Positions 51,728 through 59,275 of a stretch of 64,000 nt of DNA are shown here, piece by piece; within the stretch, counting starts at the first letter, position 1; every line of letters begins with the position of its first letter. The notes beneath the pieces are model-generated. The model was not told where the DNA came from and did no database searches. It was given only the letters and a program-made list of their open reading frames with translations. The DNA is from Gammaproteobacteria bacterium (GTDB lineage: Bacteria > Pseudomonadota > Gammaproteobacteria > Steroidobacterales > Rariloculaceae). Both the position numbers and the translations under genes were made by a program. Location of the stretch: contig JAJDWR010000011.1 in the NCBI GenBank assembly GCA_022825505.1, positions 59,625-123,624 of the forward strand, written 5' to 3'.

Positions 51728-52409
51728 CGCTCAAGCGCTCCAATTCACCTTCGTCCCGTGGCTGCAATTCGCGATCGCCCACAGGCCGCAATTCACGTTC
51801 TACCGCTGGCCGCGATTCTCCCTCGCGCGCAGGCGGCAGTGCAGGCCACGGTGCCGGGTACGGCGCCTGCGAATCGGCGCCGTGGAAGTCTTCCTCCGGC
51901 GGCCGCCAGTCATCGCCCCGCGCCATGGCGCCCGCCCAGCGAACGGCAGTGACGATGCGGTGGTAGCCGGTGCACCGGCACAGGTTTCCGGACAGCGCTT
52001 CGTAAATGTCCGCATCGCCGGGATTGTCGTTTCGATCCAGCAACGCGCTTGCCACCATGAGGATGCCCGGCGTGCAATAGCCGCACTGAGCGGCGCCGAA
52101 ATCGGCGAACGCCCGTTGCAGGGGATGCAGTTCGTTGTCGTCCTGCAATCCCTCCACGGTCTCCACCGAGCAGCCCTGAACCTCGACCGCGAGCTTCAGG
52201 CACGACAAAACGGCTTCACCGTCCACCCGTACCGCGCAGGCGCCGCACTCGCCCAGTTCGCAGCCGTGCTTGGTGCCCGTCAACCCGCATTTCTCCCGCA
52301 GGACTTCCAGCAAGGTGTGGTGCGTGGGGAAGACCACAGGATAGTCCTCGCCGTTGACCCGCAGGACGGCGGCGGTGACCCCGGGCGGTAGCGCAGATGG
52401 CCCGCTCAC
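51717..52409 (-). CDS. hcrC: 4-hydroxybenzoyl-CoA reductase gamma-like [2Fe-2S] subunit with repeat tail
   Basis: 230 residues. The plant-type [2Fe-2S] site is KHGCELGECGACAVRVDG plus a later Cys (VLSCLKLAV); the second site is AQCGYCTPGILMVASALL and GNLCRCTGYHRIV. This is the normal small subunit of the xanthine oxidase family, about 160 residues. Beyond it, ~65 residues form a tail of degenerate 8-residue repeats (RPAVEREL, RPVGDREL) from a 24-bp minisatellite. GTG 52409 has GAGG upstream; an earlier GTG at 52460 is possible. First gene of the three reductase subunits. Confidence 0.88.
   Translation of the reverse strand: MSGPSALPPGVTAAVLRVNGEDYPVVFPTHHTLLEVLREKCGLTGTKHGCELGECGACAVRVDGEAVLSCLKLAVEVQGCSVETVEGLQDDNELHPLQRAFADFGAAQCGYCTPGILMVASALLDRNDNPGDADIYEALSGNLCRCTGYHRIVTAVRWAGAMARGDDWRPPEEDFHGADSQAPYPAPWPALPPAREGESRPAVERELRPVGDRELQPRDEGELERLSDGG
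51736..51831. repeat. 24-bp minisatellite, four degenerate copies, in 3' end of the [2Fe-2S] subunit gene
   Basis: Units begin at 51736, 51760, 51784 and 51808; three start GGCTGC or GGCCGC and share an AATTC or GATTC core. Read on the minus strand each encodes an 8-residue Glu/Arg/Leu repeat. The array ends close to the overlapping start of the large-subunit gene. Confidence 0.8.
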
Positions 52410-52487
52410 GTCACAACCTCGCGCCGGCCGTCCCGAACCGATGAGTGGCCGGTCCTGCACGAGCGTGCTGTGGCCGCACTCATGCCG

Positions 52488-52961
52488 CTATCCACCGGGC
52501 GGGGTGAATTCGATGGCGCCGTCGGGCAGCAGGTAGAGCACGATGGCCCGCCCGCCCGTCACGGTGGGGAAATGCGCCGAGCCCGGTTCGTAGACCACCC
52601 AACCCCGTCCGTGGCCGTCGAATTCGGCCTCCGGATCCTGTGGGATGATCATGTCGATCTCGCCGTTGGGATGGCGGTGGTGGGGTCCGACGATGTCGTC
52701 CATCACCACCACGTCCACCGAGAACCCGGCCGTTACCGGTCCCGGCTTGATGACGCGGCCGAACTTGATACCGCCGTGCTCGCGATTCGCCAGCCAGCCC
52801 TCGCGGACGCCCTGCTCGCAGAGCGAGGCCAGCGATCCGAACGTATCGCCGTCCGAGGGAAACTCGGCATCCAGCTTATGCTTAAGGCTGCCGTCCAGCA
52901 CCGAGCCCGCAATGTGCTCGGCGACCGAGGTGACCACGCGCTCGAATGATTCCAGGCTCAT
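52488..52961 (-). CDS. DUF4863 cupin-like protein
   Basis: 157 residues with a cupin pattern in the C-terminal half: VGPHHRHPNGEIDMIIP supplies His and Glu metal ligands and GSAHFPTV the later His. I recall DUF4863 proteins as regular members of benzoyl-CoA epoxidation clusters and as relatives of 4-hydroxylaminobenzoate lyase; both are from memory. Here it sits between boxB and the reductase subunits, which supports a box-pathway role such as handling a side product. The first 75 residues are helical. Confidence 0.8.
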   Translation of the reverse strand: MSLESFERVVTSVAEHIAGSVLDGSLKHKLDAEFPSDGDTFGSLASLCEQGVREGWLANREHGGIKFGRVIKPGPVTAGFSVDVVVMDDIVGPHHRHPNGEIDMIIPQDPEAEFDGHGRGWVVYEPGSAHFPTVTGGRAIVLYLLPDGAIEFTPPGG

Positions 52962-53003
52962 GGTTCTAGCCCTCCTTTAAGCCATCCTCAGGTAGAAGGA
53001 GCA

Positions 53004-54446
53004 CTACGCCGCCAGCTTCACGTACTCGAAGTCGCCGGGCATCCCGTTGATTCCGGCCCGCGGCGGGGCGATCCAGTTGGCGAACCTGCCGGGTTCCGTG
53101 CAGGGCTGCATCAGGGACAGGATGTAGCTCATGTCCGCCTCACTGGGCAGCCACTCGCCCTGCCGCTCCGCCCACTCCGTCTCGGAGAGAAGTTTTCCCT
53201 GCGGTGTCGCCTGGACCTCCGCAAACTCGCCGACGGCCCGATTGAAGGCCCGATGCGGCAGGCTCAGCCGGAAGTCGATGTCATGGGCCTTGAGCGCCCA
53301 GTTCCACCGCTTCAGGACGTTGTTGCAGTCGGCGATGAAATCGTCGGAAAGTCTCGCATTGATCGAACTCAGCGCCGGAACGTCACGCTCCACGATGCGG
53401 TCGCCGACCACCTGGGACACTGGATAGGTTTCGTTGGCCAGTTGATGATCGTCGTCGATCCGGTTCTCCCGGAACCGCCCCTTGAGGCTGGCGTTGAAGG
53501 CATTGGCCGCATTGGTGGAGATTTCGGCGCCGAACAGGTCCAGCGTGACCGCCACATGGAAGTTGATCTTCTTCTGAATCGTCGGCAAATCGACGACGCC
53601 GTGTTTCCGCGCGGCCTGAATATCGTTCGGATCGTCGATGCCCTGCTCGTTCAGGACCTGGCAGGTCCGCTGCACGATACGCTCCACTCCCGTACGGCCC
53701 ACGAACATGTGGTGGCCTTCCTCGGTGAGCATGAAGCGGCAGGTCCTGGCCAGCGGATCGAAGCCCGACTGCGCCAGCGCCTCCAGCTGGAACTTGCCGT
53801 CCCGGTCCGTGAACGTCGTGAACATGAAGAACGACACCCAGTCGGGCGTTGCCTCATTGAACGCCCCCAGGATCCTCGGCCTGTCCTCGTCGCCGGAGCG
53901 GCGCTGCAGCAGATCTTCGGCTTCCTCGCGGCCATCTCGCCCGAAGTACTTCTGCAGCAGGTAGACCATCGCCCAGAGGTGCCTGCCCTCCTCCACGTTG
54001 ACCTGGAAGACATTTCGCATGTCATAGAGAGAGGGGGCCGTGGTGCCGAGAAAACGTTGCTGCTCCACCGAGGCCGGCTCGGTATCGCCCTGGATGACAA
54101 TGAGCCTGCGCAGCATGGCCCGGTACTCGCCGGGAATTTCCTGCCAGACCGGTTCGCCCTTGTGCTGCCCGAAGGCGATGGTGCGCCCTTCCTGCTGCGG
54201 CGCCAGCAGCACACCCCAGCGGTAGTCGGGCATCTTCACGAATCCGAACCGCGCCCAGCCCTCCGGATCGACGCTGATGGCGGTGCGCAGGTACACCTCG
54301 TAGTCCTGGAATCCGTTGGGACCCATGCTGGTCCACCAGTCCAGGTACTTGGGGTACCACCGTTCCATGGCCCGGCGCAGTTTCATGTCCGCCGCCAGGC
54401 CCACGTTGTTGGGAATCAGGGAATCGTAGTTGACTTGTGTGTCCAT
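53004..54446 (-). CDS. boxB: Benzoyl-CoA 2,3-epoxidase, oxygenase component BoxB
   Basis: 480-residue class I diiron oxygenase that forms 2,3-epoxybenzoyl-CoA from benzoyl-CoA and O2. NNVGLAADMKLRRAMERWYP and QEIPGEYRAMLRRLIVIQGD are typical BoxB segments. Diiron ligands are in NVEEGRHLWAMVYLLQKYFG and MLTEEGHHMFVG (ExxH motifs). The ATG at 54446 gives the standard N-terminus; the longer frame overlaps boxC antisense-free sequence without homology. boxC lies 58 bases upstream. The reductase component BoxA is not encoded in the window. Confidence 0.96.
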   Translation of the reverse strand: MDTQVNYDSLIPNNVGLAADMKLRRAMERWYPKYLDWWTSMGPNGFQDYEVYLRTAISVDPEGWARFGFVKMPDYRWGVLLAPQQEGRTIAFGQHKGEPVWQEIPGEYRAMLRRLIVIQGDTEPASVEQQRFLGTTAPSLYDMRNVFQVNVEEGRHLWAMVYLLQKYFGRDGREEAEDLLQRRSGDEDRPRILGAFNEATPDWVSFFMFTTFTDRDGKFQLEALAQSGFDPLARTCRFMLTEEGHHMFVGRTGVERIVQRTCQVLNEQGIDDPNDIQAARKHGVVDLPTIQKKINFHVAVTLDLFGAEISTNAANAFNASLKGRFRENRIDDDHQLANETYPVSQVVGDRIVERDVPALSSINARLSDDFIADCNNVLKRWNWALKAHDIDFRLSLPHRAFNRAVGEFAEVQATPQGKLLSETEWAERQGEWLPSEADMSYILSLMQPCTEPGRFANWIAPPRAGINGMPGDFEYVKLAA

Positions 54447-54504
54447 GGCTGAACTCGCTCTTGACCTGTCTTGTGGTTGTCTCTGTTTCGGTTGGTCTGC
54501 CGTT

Positions 54505-56172
54505 CTAGACTCGCTTTCGATCGTACTGAGCCCTGCGGCCGGTGCCGTAGAGCTTGAGTGCGCCCTCGTCGCCGACCGCGTTGGGACGCTGGAAAATCCA
54601 GTTCTGCCACGCGCTGAGGCGGCCGAATATCTTCGACTCCAGGGTTTCGGGGCCGGCAAAGCGCAGATTGGCCTCCATCCCGGTGAGCGCATCGGGCGAG
54701 AAACTCGCCCGCTCCTCCAGCAGAAGGCGAATCTCGTCTTCCCAGTCGATGTCGTCCGGCGCAAACGTGACCAGGCCCGCATCCAGCGCGTCCAGACCTT
54801 CCAGTGGCTTGCCAATGAGTTGTTCGGCGCGTTCAACGCTCTCGGGTTCTCCGATGAAGCGCGTCTGCAGGCGGGACAGGCCATTGGCCATCTTCAGGTA
54901 CCCGAAATTCAGCTTCGACAGCGTGATGGTGGGCGCGGGATTCGGATCGTCCTCCAGGCAGCCGTCGAGCATGTAGGTGCGATCCACCGCGAACAGCAAT
55001 TCGGCCAGGAGTCCGGTGAAGCAGCTTCCGGGCTCGACGAAGGCGAAGCTGGTGCGCGACGTGATGTCCAGGCGCTTGAATACGCGCTGGGCGAAGAGCA
55101 GCACCTCGCGGATGAACCAGTCCGAGGCGTGTTCCTGCAATAACGCATCGTAGGCTGCCACCTGTTGGCTGTTGCCGCGTGTCTTGATGATGAGCGTGCC
55201 CAGCGTGGGTTCGTTGAACCGCAGGTGCAGCAGGGCGTCGTCCAGTGCGCGCATCAGCGCCAGCGGCCAGAATGCCGCGCCCTGGCGACTGGCCTCTTCG
55301 GTATCGGCACACGACTCGGTGGGCGCTTCCAGGGTCAGGGTGGCGGCGAGCCCCTGAGCATCCAGATCCATCGTCAGGTGCGGGTACTGCACCTGCGAGG
55401 CGGAGACCTTCTTTTCCAGGCGCGCGAGCGTGACGCCCGACTCGTTCGTGGGCCGATCGGATTTCTCCGCCAAGGCGATGGCCCGCTCCTCCACACGCTG
55501 CTCGAATTTCGAGCGGGGCGCGATCTCGTCCACCAGCCGCCAGTCGACGGCCCGCTGGCCCTTGATGCCCTCCTCCACGGTGCAGAATACGTCGGCCAGG
55601 TCCCGCCGCACGCCGCGCTTGTCCACCACGCGGGTCAGTCCACCCGTACCGGGCAGGACCGCCAGCAGCGGGACCTCCGGCAGGGAAACCGCCGCGTTGC
55701 CGTCGTCGATGAGAATGATGTGGTCGGTGGCCAGCGCCAATTCGTACCCGCCCCCGGCCGCCGGGCCGTTCAGCGCCGACAGGTAGATCTGGCCGGAGTT
55801 TTCGCTGGCATCCTCCAGCGAGTTGCGTGTCTCATTGGTAAATTTGCAGAAATTCACCTTGTGCGAATGGGTGGCGGTACCCAGCATCCGTATGTTGGCG
55901 CCTGCGCAGAACATGCCGATCTTGCCGGAAGTCAGGATCACCGCACGGACTTCAGGGTGCTCGAACCGCAGGCGCTGCACGGCGTCGTAGAGTTCGATGT
56001 CGACGCCGATGTCGTAGGAATTCAACTTCAGTTCGTAGTCGCCGAATTGGGGCGCGTTCTCGTCCACATTCATTTCCAGGCGCGCGATGGGACCCTCGGT
56101 GGAGATCGACCAATGTCGGTACCGGTCCGGTTGGGTCCGGAAATCCAGTTGTGTGGGTTCAATGCTTGCCAT
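54505..56172 (-). CDS. boxC: 2,3-epoxybenzoyl-CoA dihydrolase (BoxC)
   Basis: 555 residues, a large crotonase-superfamily enzyme that opens and cleaves the epoxide to 3,4-dehydroadipyl-CoA semialdehyde and formate. RYRHWSISTEGPIARLEMNV is the typical opening; SGKIGMFCAGANIRMLG and ALNGPAAGGGYELALATDHI form the oxyanion hole, with SLPEVPLLAVLPGTGGLTRV following. The second half is BoxC-specific. First gene of the leftward operon boxC-boxB-DUF4863-reductase subunits. The start is 130 bases from the divergent regulator gene. Confidence 0.96.
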   Translation of the reverse strand: MASIEPTQLDFRTQPDRYRHWSISTEGPIARLEMNVDENAPQFGDYELKLNSYDIGVDIELYDAVQRLRFEHPEVRAVILTSGKIGMFCAGANIRMLGTATHSHKVNFCKFTNETRNSLEDASENSGQIYLSALNGPAAGGGYELALATDHIILIDDGNAAVSLPEVPLLAVLPGTGGLTRVVDKRGVRRDLADVFCTVEEGIKGQRAVDWRLVDEIAPRSKFEQRVEERAIALAEKSDRPTNESGVTLARLEKKVSASQVQYPHLTMDLDAQGLAATLTLEAPTESCADTEEASRQGAAFWPLALMRALDDALLHLRFNEPTLGTLIIKTRGNSQQVAAYDALLQEHASDWFIREVLLFAQRVFKRLDITSRTSFAFVEPGSCFTGLLAELLFAVDRTYMLDGCLEDDPNPAPTITLSKLNFGYLKMANGLSRLQTRFIGEPESVERAEQLIGKPLEGLDALDAGLVTFAPDDIDWEDEIRLLLEERASFSPDALTGMEANLRFAGPETLESKIFGRLSAWQNWIFQRPNAVGDEGALKLYGTGRRAQYDRKRV

Positions 56173-56302
56173 AAGATGAATTATAATGCATTACTTATTG
56201 ATATACGCCCCAAAAACTGCATGATAACATACAAAAACGTCGAGATTTGGCAAGGGCGCACGACATATACTTCATCCAACCCATGTTGATTCGGGTCGCC
56301 CG
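56173..56302. promoter_or_regulatory. Divergent boxC/boxR control region
   Basis: This 130-bp spacer is the most A+T-rich stretch of the island. It contains TGCA at 56187-56190 (within ATGCAT) and at 56218-56221. BzdR/BoxR-type regulators are known to bind sites with TGCA cores, but the spacing here differs from the TGCA-N6-TGCA I remember. TATAAT on the minus strand (56185-56180) lies close to the boxC start. Operator assignment is tentative. Confidence 0.45.
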
Positions 56303-57235
56303 ATGACAACGAGTTCGGCTTCGGCGCGAGATACGGACAGTCTGCTGGAGCGGCTCGGGCTGCGTGTGCGCTCGTTGCGTTCCCGCCTGGATATGACACG
56401 TCGAACCCTGGCCGCGCAGGCCCGTATTTCCGAGCGCCACCTGGCCGACCTGGAGACCGGTCGCGGCAACATATCGGTGCGTCTTCTCGATCGAATCGCC
56501 GCGGCGCTGGATACGGAAATTTCCGACCTGATGGAGACTGCCGGGGACCGCACGCCGGAAGAGAACCTTGTTGTGGAGTTCGTCCGCGCGCTGCCTGCGG
56601 ACGAGCAGAAGCAGGCGTTGCAGTTGCTGCACGAGCGCTTCACCCTCGCACCGGAAACAAAGCGCAGGATCGCGCTGATCGGGCTGCGCGGCGCCGGCAA
56701 GAGCACGCTGGGCGTGAAACTCGCTGAACGGCTGGGACTCCCGTTCGTCGGCCTGGTCGGCGTGGTGGAGCGCCTGGCCGGGATGAGCGTCGCCGAAATC
56801 TTTGCGCTGTCCGGTGAGACGGGCTACCGGCGCCTGGAAGAACAGGCGCTGTTTGAAACGCTGAACCGGCATGAAGGCTGCGTGATCGAAACCGGCGGCA
56901 GCATCGTCTCCGATCCGGGATTGCTCGGCACGCTGCTCACGGCATGCTTCGTCGTATGGCTTCGGACAGAGCCGGAACATTACATGGCACGGGTGGTGGC
57001 GCAGGGCGATCTGCGCCCCATGCAGAACAGGCCCGACGCCATGTCGGACCTGCGCAGGCTGCTGGACGAACGCGATCCGTACTACTCTCAGGCGCATGCC
57101 ACGGTCGATACCACCAACCAGACGGTCCAGGAGTCCCTGAGCGCACTGTTGCAGTCCCTGCCGGATCACATGGCCGCGAACGGTCACGGAACGGCCGAGC
57201 CCGGAACGGGTAAGCGAACTCATGTTGACGGGTGA
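56303..57235 (+). CDS. boxR: BoxR/BzdR-type transcriptional regulator (HTH + shikimate kinase-like domain)
   Basis: 310 residues. Residues ~16-75 are an XRE helix-turn-helix (RRTLAAQARISERHLADLE). From ~118 follows a shikimate kinase-like domain with Walker A GLRGAGKSTLG. In characterised BzdR/BoxR proteins this domain binds benzoyl-CoA and relieves repression. ETGGSIVSDPGLL matches the substrate-binding region of that domain. Divergent from boxC and overlapping the CoA ligase gene by 14 bases, it likely controls both directions in response to benzoyl-CoA. Confidence 0.95.
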   Translation: MTTSSASARDTDSLLERLGLRVRSLRSRLDMTRRTLAAQARISERHLADLETGRGNISVRLLDRIAAALDTEISDLMETAGDRTPEENLVVEFVRALPADEQKQALQLLHERFTLAPETKRRIALIGLRGAGKSTLGVKLAERLGLPFVGLVGVVERLAGMSVAEIFALSGETGYRRLEEQALFETLNRHEGCVIETGGSIVSDPGLLGTLLTACFVVWLRTEPEHYMARVVAQGDLRPMQNRPDAMSDLRRLLDERDPYYSQAHATVDTTNQTVQESLSALLQSLPDHMAANGHGTAEPGTGKRTHVDG

Positions 57236-58775
57236 GTTTCTCAGGCTCGCCGCGCGGCGCGCACCGGGACGCACCGCGATCATCGGCTCGGGGCACAGGC
57301 TTACCTACCGGGATCTGGACGCCGAAGCCAATCAGGTAGCGAATGCCCTGCTCCACCTCGGCGCCGACCGCGAAACCCGCGTGGCCATCATGTCGCGCAA
57401 CCGTCCCGAGTACGCCGCCGTCTACTTCGGCGCGGCCCGGGCAGGCGTCATGCTGGCCCACATATCGACGCGCTGCACCATCGACAACCTGGCCTACATG
57501 CTCGACCTGACCGGCGCGGAGATACTCTTTGTCGAGCAGCAGTCGGCTGCGCTGGTCGAACAGGTCAGGGCACGCTCTCCGCAACTGAGGCACGTGATTG
57601 CGCTCGATCTCCCACGCGATGGCGAGGAGTCGAAGGTAACCCCGACCTTTAGCCAACTCATCGCATCCATGGCGGACACGCCGCCCGACGTCGAAATCCG
57701 CAGTGCCGATCCACTGGGGGTCACCTTCACCGGCGGCACCACCGGACTGCCCAAGGCGGTGCTGGTATCCCATCGCGCTCGGGCGGCGACCGCCTTCGCC
57801 GCGGCGGTGGATTTCGGGCTCGGGGAGAAGGATATCGTCGCCGCCACGACACCGCTGTTTCACTGCGCGGGCCTGTTCGTCTGGTTCGCGCCGGCCATCA
57901 TGCTCGGTACCACGGTCGTCACGCTGCCCGGCTGGGACGTCGAACAGTTCATGGAGGCGACGGAACGCGAAGGGATCACCGCGGCATTTTTCGTCCCGAG
58001 TCAGCTCAACGATCTCGTCAGCCACCCGGCGTTCTCCGCGGAACGTCTCCGAACACTCAAGAACGTCGGCTACGCAGGTGCGCCCATGGGCCGGTCGCTG
58101 CTGGAGCGGGTCCAGGATGCCCTGCCCCACGTGGCGTTCACCGAGAACTACGGCCAGTCGGAAGTCTGCCCGCTGACCATCCGTTGTCCGGGACACGGCA
58201 AGGAGAAACTGGGTACGGTCGGGCGCCCTGCCTTTAACGTCGAACTCGACATCGTCGACGCTGAAGGACACTCGCTTCCCACCGGCCAAATCGGCGAGAT
58301 CGTGACCCGCGGCGATCAACTCTTCGACGGCTACTACCGCGATCCTGAACAGACAAACGCCGCCTTTCCCCTCCGGGACGGGTGGATGTGGACCGGCGAT
58401 GTCGGCTACCTCGACGACGACGGCTTCCTGACGCTGGTGGACCGCTCAAAGGACATGCTGGTTTCCGGAGGTGAGAACATCTATCCCGCCGAAATCGAAA
58501 ATGCCCTATACGGGCACGACGCGGTGGCGGAATGCGCAGTGTTCGGCATCCCCGACGACCACTGGGGCGAGGTTCCCGCCGCGCACGTGGTGCTGTCCGG
58601 TAACCGAACCGCCACAGAAGACGAATTGATCGACTATGTCGCCTCGAGGATCCCGCGCCACAAGCGCCCGCGACTGGTGCGGTTCGTCGAGCAGTTGCCG
58701 CGTACGCCGGTGGGCAAGATCAGGAAGGCCGAATTGCGGGATCGCTACTGGCGCGGGCGGGACAAGAGGATATAA
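57222..58775 (+). CDS. AMP-dependent acyl/aryl-CoA ligase
   Basis: 517-residue class I adenylate-forming enzyme. P-loop TFTGGTTGLPKAVLVSH near residue 170, the A5 motif ENYGQSEV, the Asp motif WTGDVGYLDDDGFL and the A10 lysine in PVGKIRKAEL are complete. Overlap with boxR and its position in the island suggest it activates benzoate, 4-hydroxybenzoate or a related acid to its CoA ester. The sequence is more like general FadD-type ligases than classical benzoate-CoA ligases, so the substrate is not certain. Confidence 0.88.
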   Translation: MLTGEFLRLAARRAPGRTAIIGSGHRLTYRDLDAEANQVANALLHLGADRETRVAIMSRNRPEYAAVYFGAARAGVMLAHISTRCTIDNLAYMLDLTGAEILFVEQQSAALVEQVRARSPQLRHVIALDLPRDGEESKVTPTFSQLIASMADTPPDVEIRSADPLGVTFTGGTTGLPKAVLVSHRARAATAFAAAVDFGLGEKDIVAATTPLFHCAGLFVWFAPAIMLGTTVVTLPGWDVEQFMEATEREGITAAFFVPSQLNDLVSHPAFSAERLRTLKNVGYAGAPMGRSLLERVQDALPHVAFTENYGQSEVCPLTIRCPGHGKEKLGTVGRPAFNVELDIVDAEGHSLPTGQIGEIVTRGDQLFDGYYRDPEQTNAAFPLRDGWMWTGDVGYLDDDGFLTLVDRSKDMLVSGGENIYPAEIENALYGHDAVAECAVFGIPDDHWGEVPAAHVVLSGNRTATEDELIDYVASRIPRHKRPRLVRFVEQLPRTPVGKIRKAELRDRYWRGRDKRI

Positions 58776-58949
58776 GGCTTGGCCGGCATTGATTGATCGA
58801 AACACCAGTCAGCGGGCGGCAATGGAGGCAGGGGCGTCTGCGACTGCTGGTTTTGCGCTCCGCGCATTTTGCGCGCTAGGCGCGCTCAAATCTTGCGGCT
58901 ACAATACCCCCGCCCGAAATCAGGGAAATTCCCAGCGAGGACAAGCGCC

Positions 58950-59273
58950 ATGACCTATGTCATAACCGAGAGCTGCATCAAGTGCAAGTACACGGACTGC
59001 GTGGAAGTGTGTCCGGTGGATTGTTTCCACGAGGGTCCGAACATGCTCGTCATCGATCCAGAGGAGTGTATTGACTGCACGCTTTGCGAGCCGGAGTGCC
59101 CGGTGGAGGCGATATGCTCGGAGGATGACATTCCGGACGGTCAGGAACACTTCCTGGAGCTGAATGCGGAGCTGTCCGAGATGTGGCCCGTCATAACCGA
59201 GGCGAAGGATCCACCCGACGACGCCGAAGACTGGGAGGACGTGGAGGACAAGCTCGAGCACCTCGAGCGGTAG
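58950..59273 (+). CDS. fdxA: Ferredoxin FdxA (7Fe type)
   Basis: 107 residues. [18 protein letters not shown] gives ligands of the [3Fe-4S] and [4Fe-4S] clusters, and [16 protein letters not shown] completes the second cluster. An acidic C-terminal extension is usual. ATG 58950 begins [13 protein letters not shown], the standard start. It lies 174 bases after the CoA ligase gene on the same strand. 4-Hydroxybenzoyl-CoA reductase takes electrons from a ferredoxin in known systems, so a role as its donor is possible, but FdxA is also a common housekeeping gene. Convergent with the next gene, two bases apart. Confidence 0.95.
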   Translation: MTYVITESCIKCKYTDCVEVCPVDCFHEGPNMLVIDPEECIDCTLCEPECPVEAICSEDDIPDGQEHFLELNAELSEMWPVITEAKDPPDDAEDWEDVEDKLEHLER

Positions 59274-59275
59274 AG

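Noticed and set aside
57222..58775. Assignment as benzoate-CoA ligase (bclA)
   Set aside because: Context fits, but the sequence looks like a general FadD-type ligase; the symbol was withheld.
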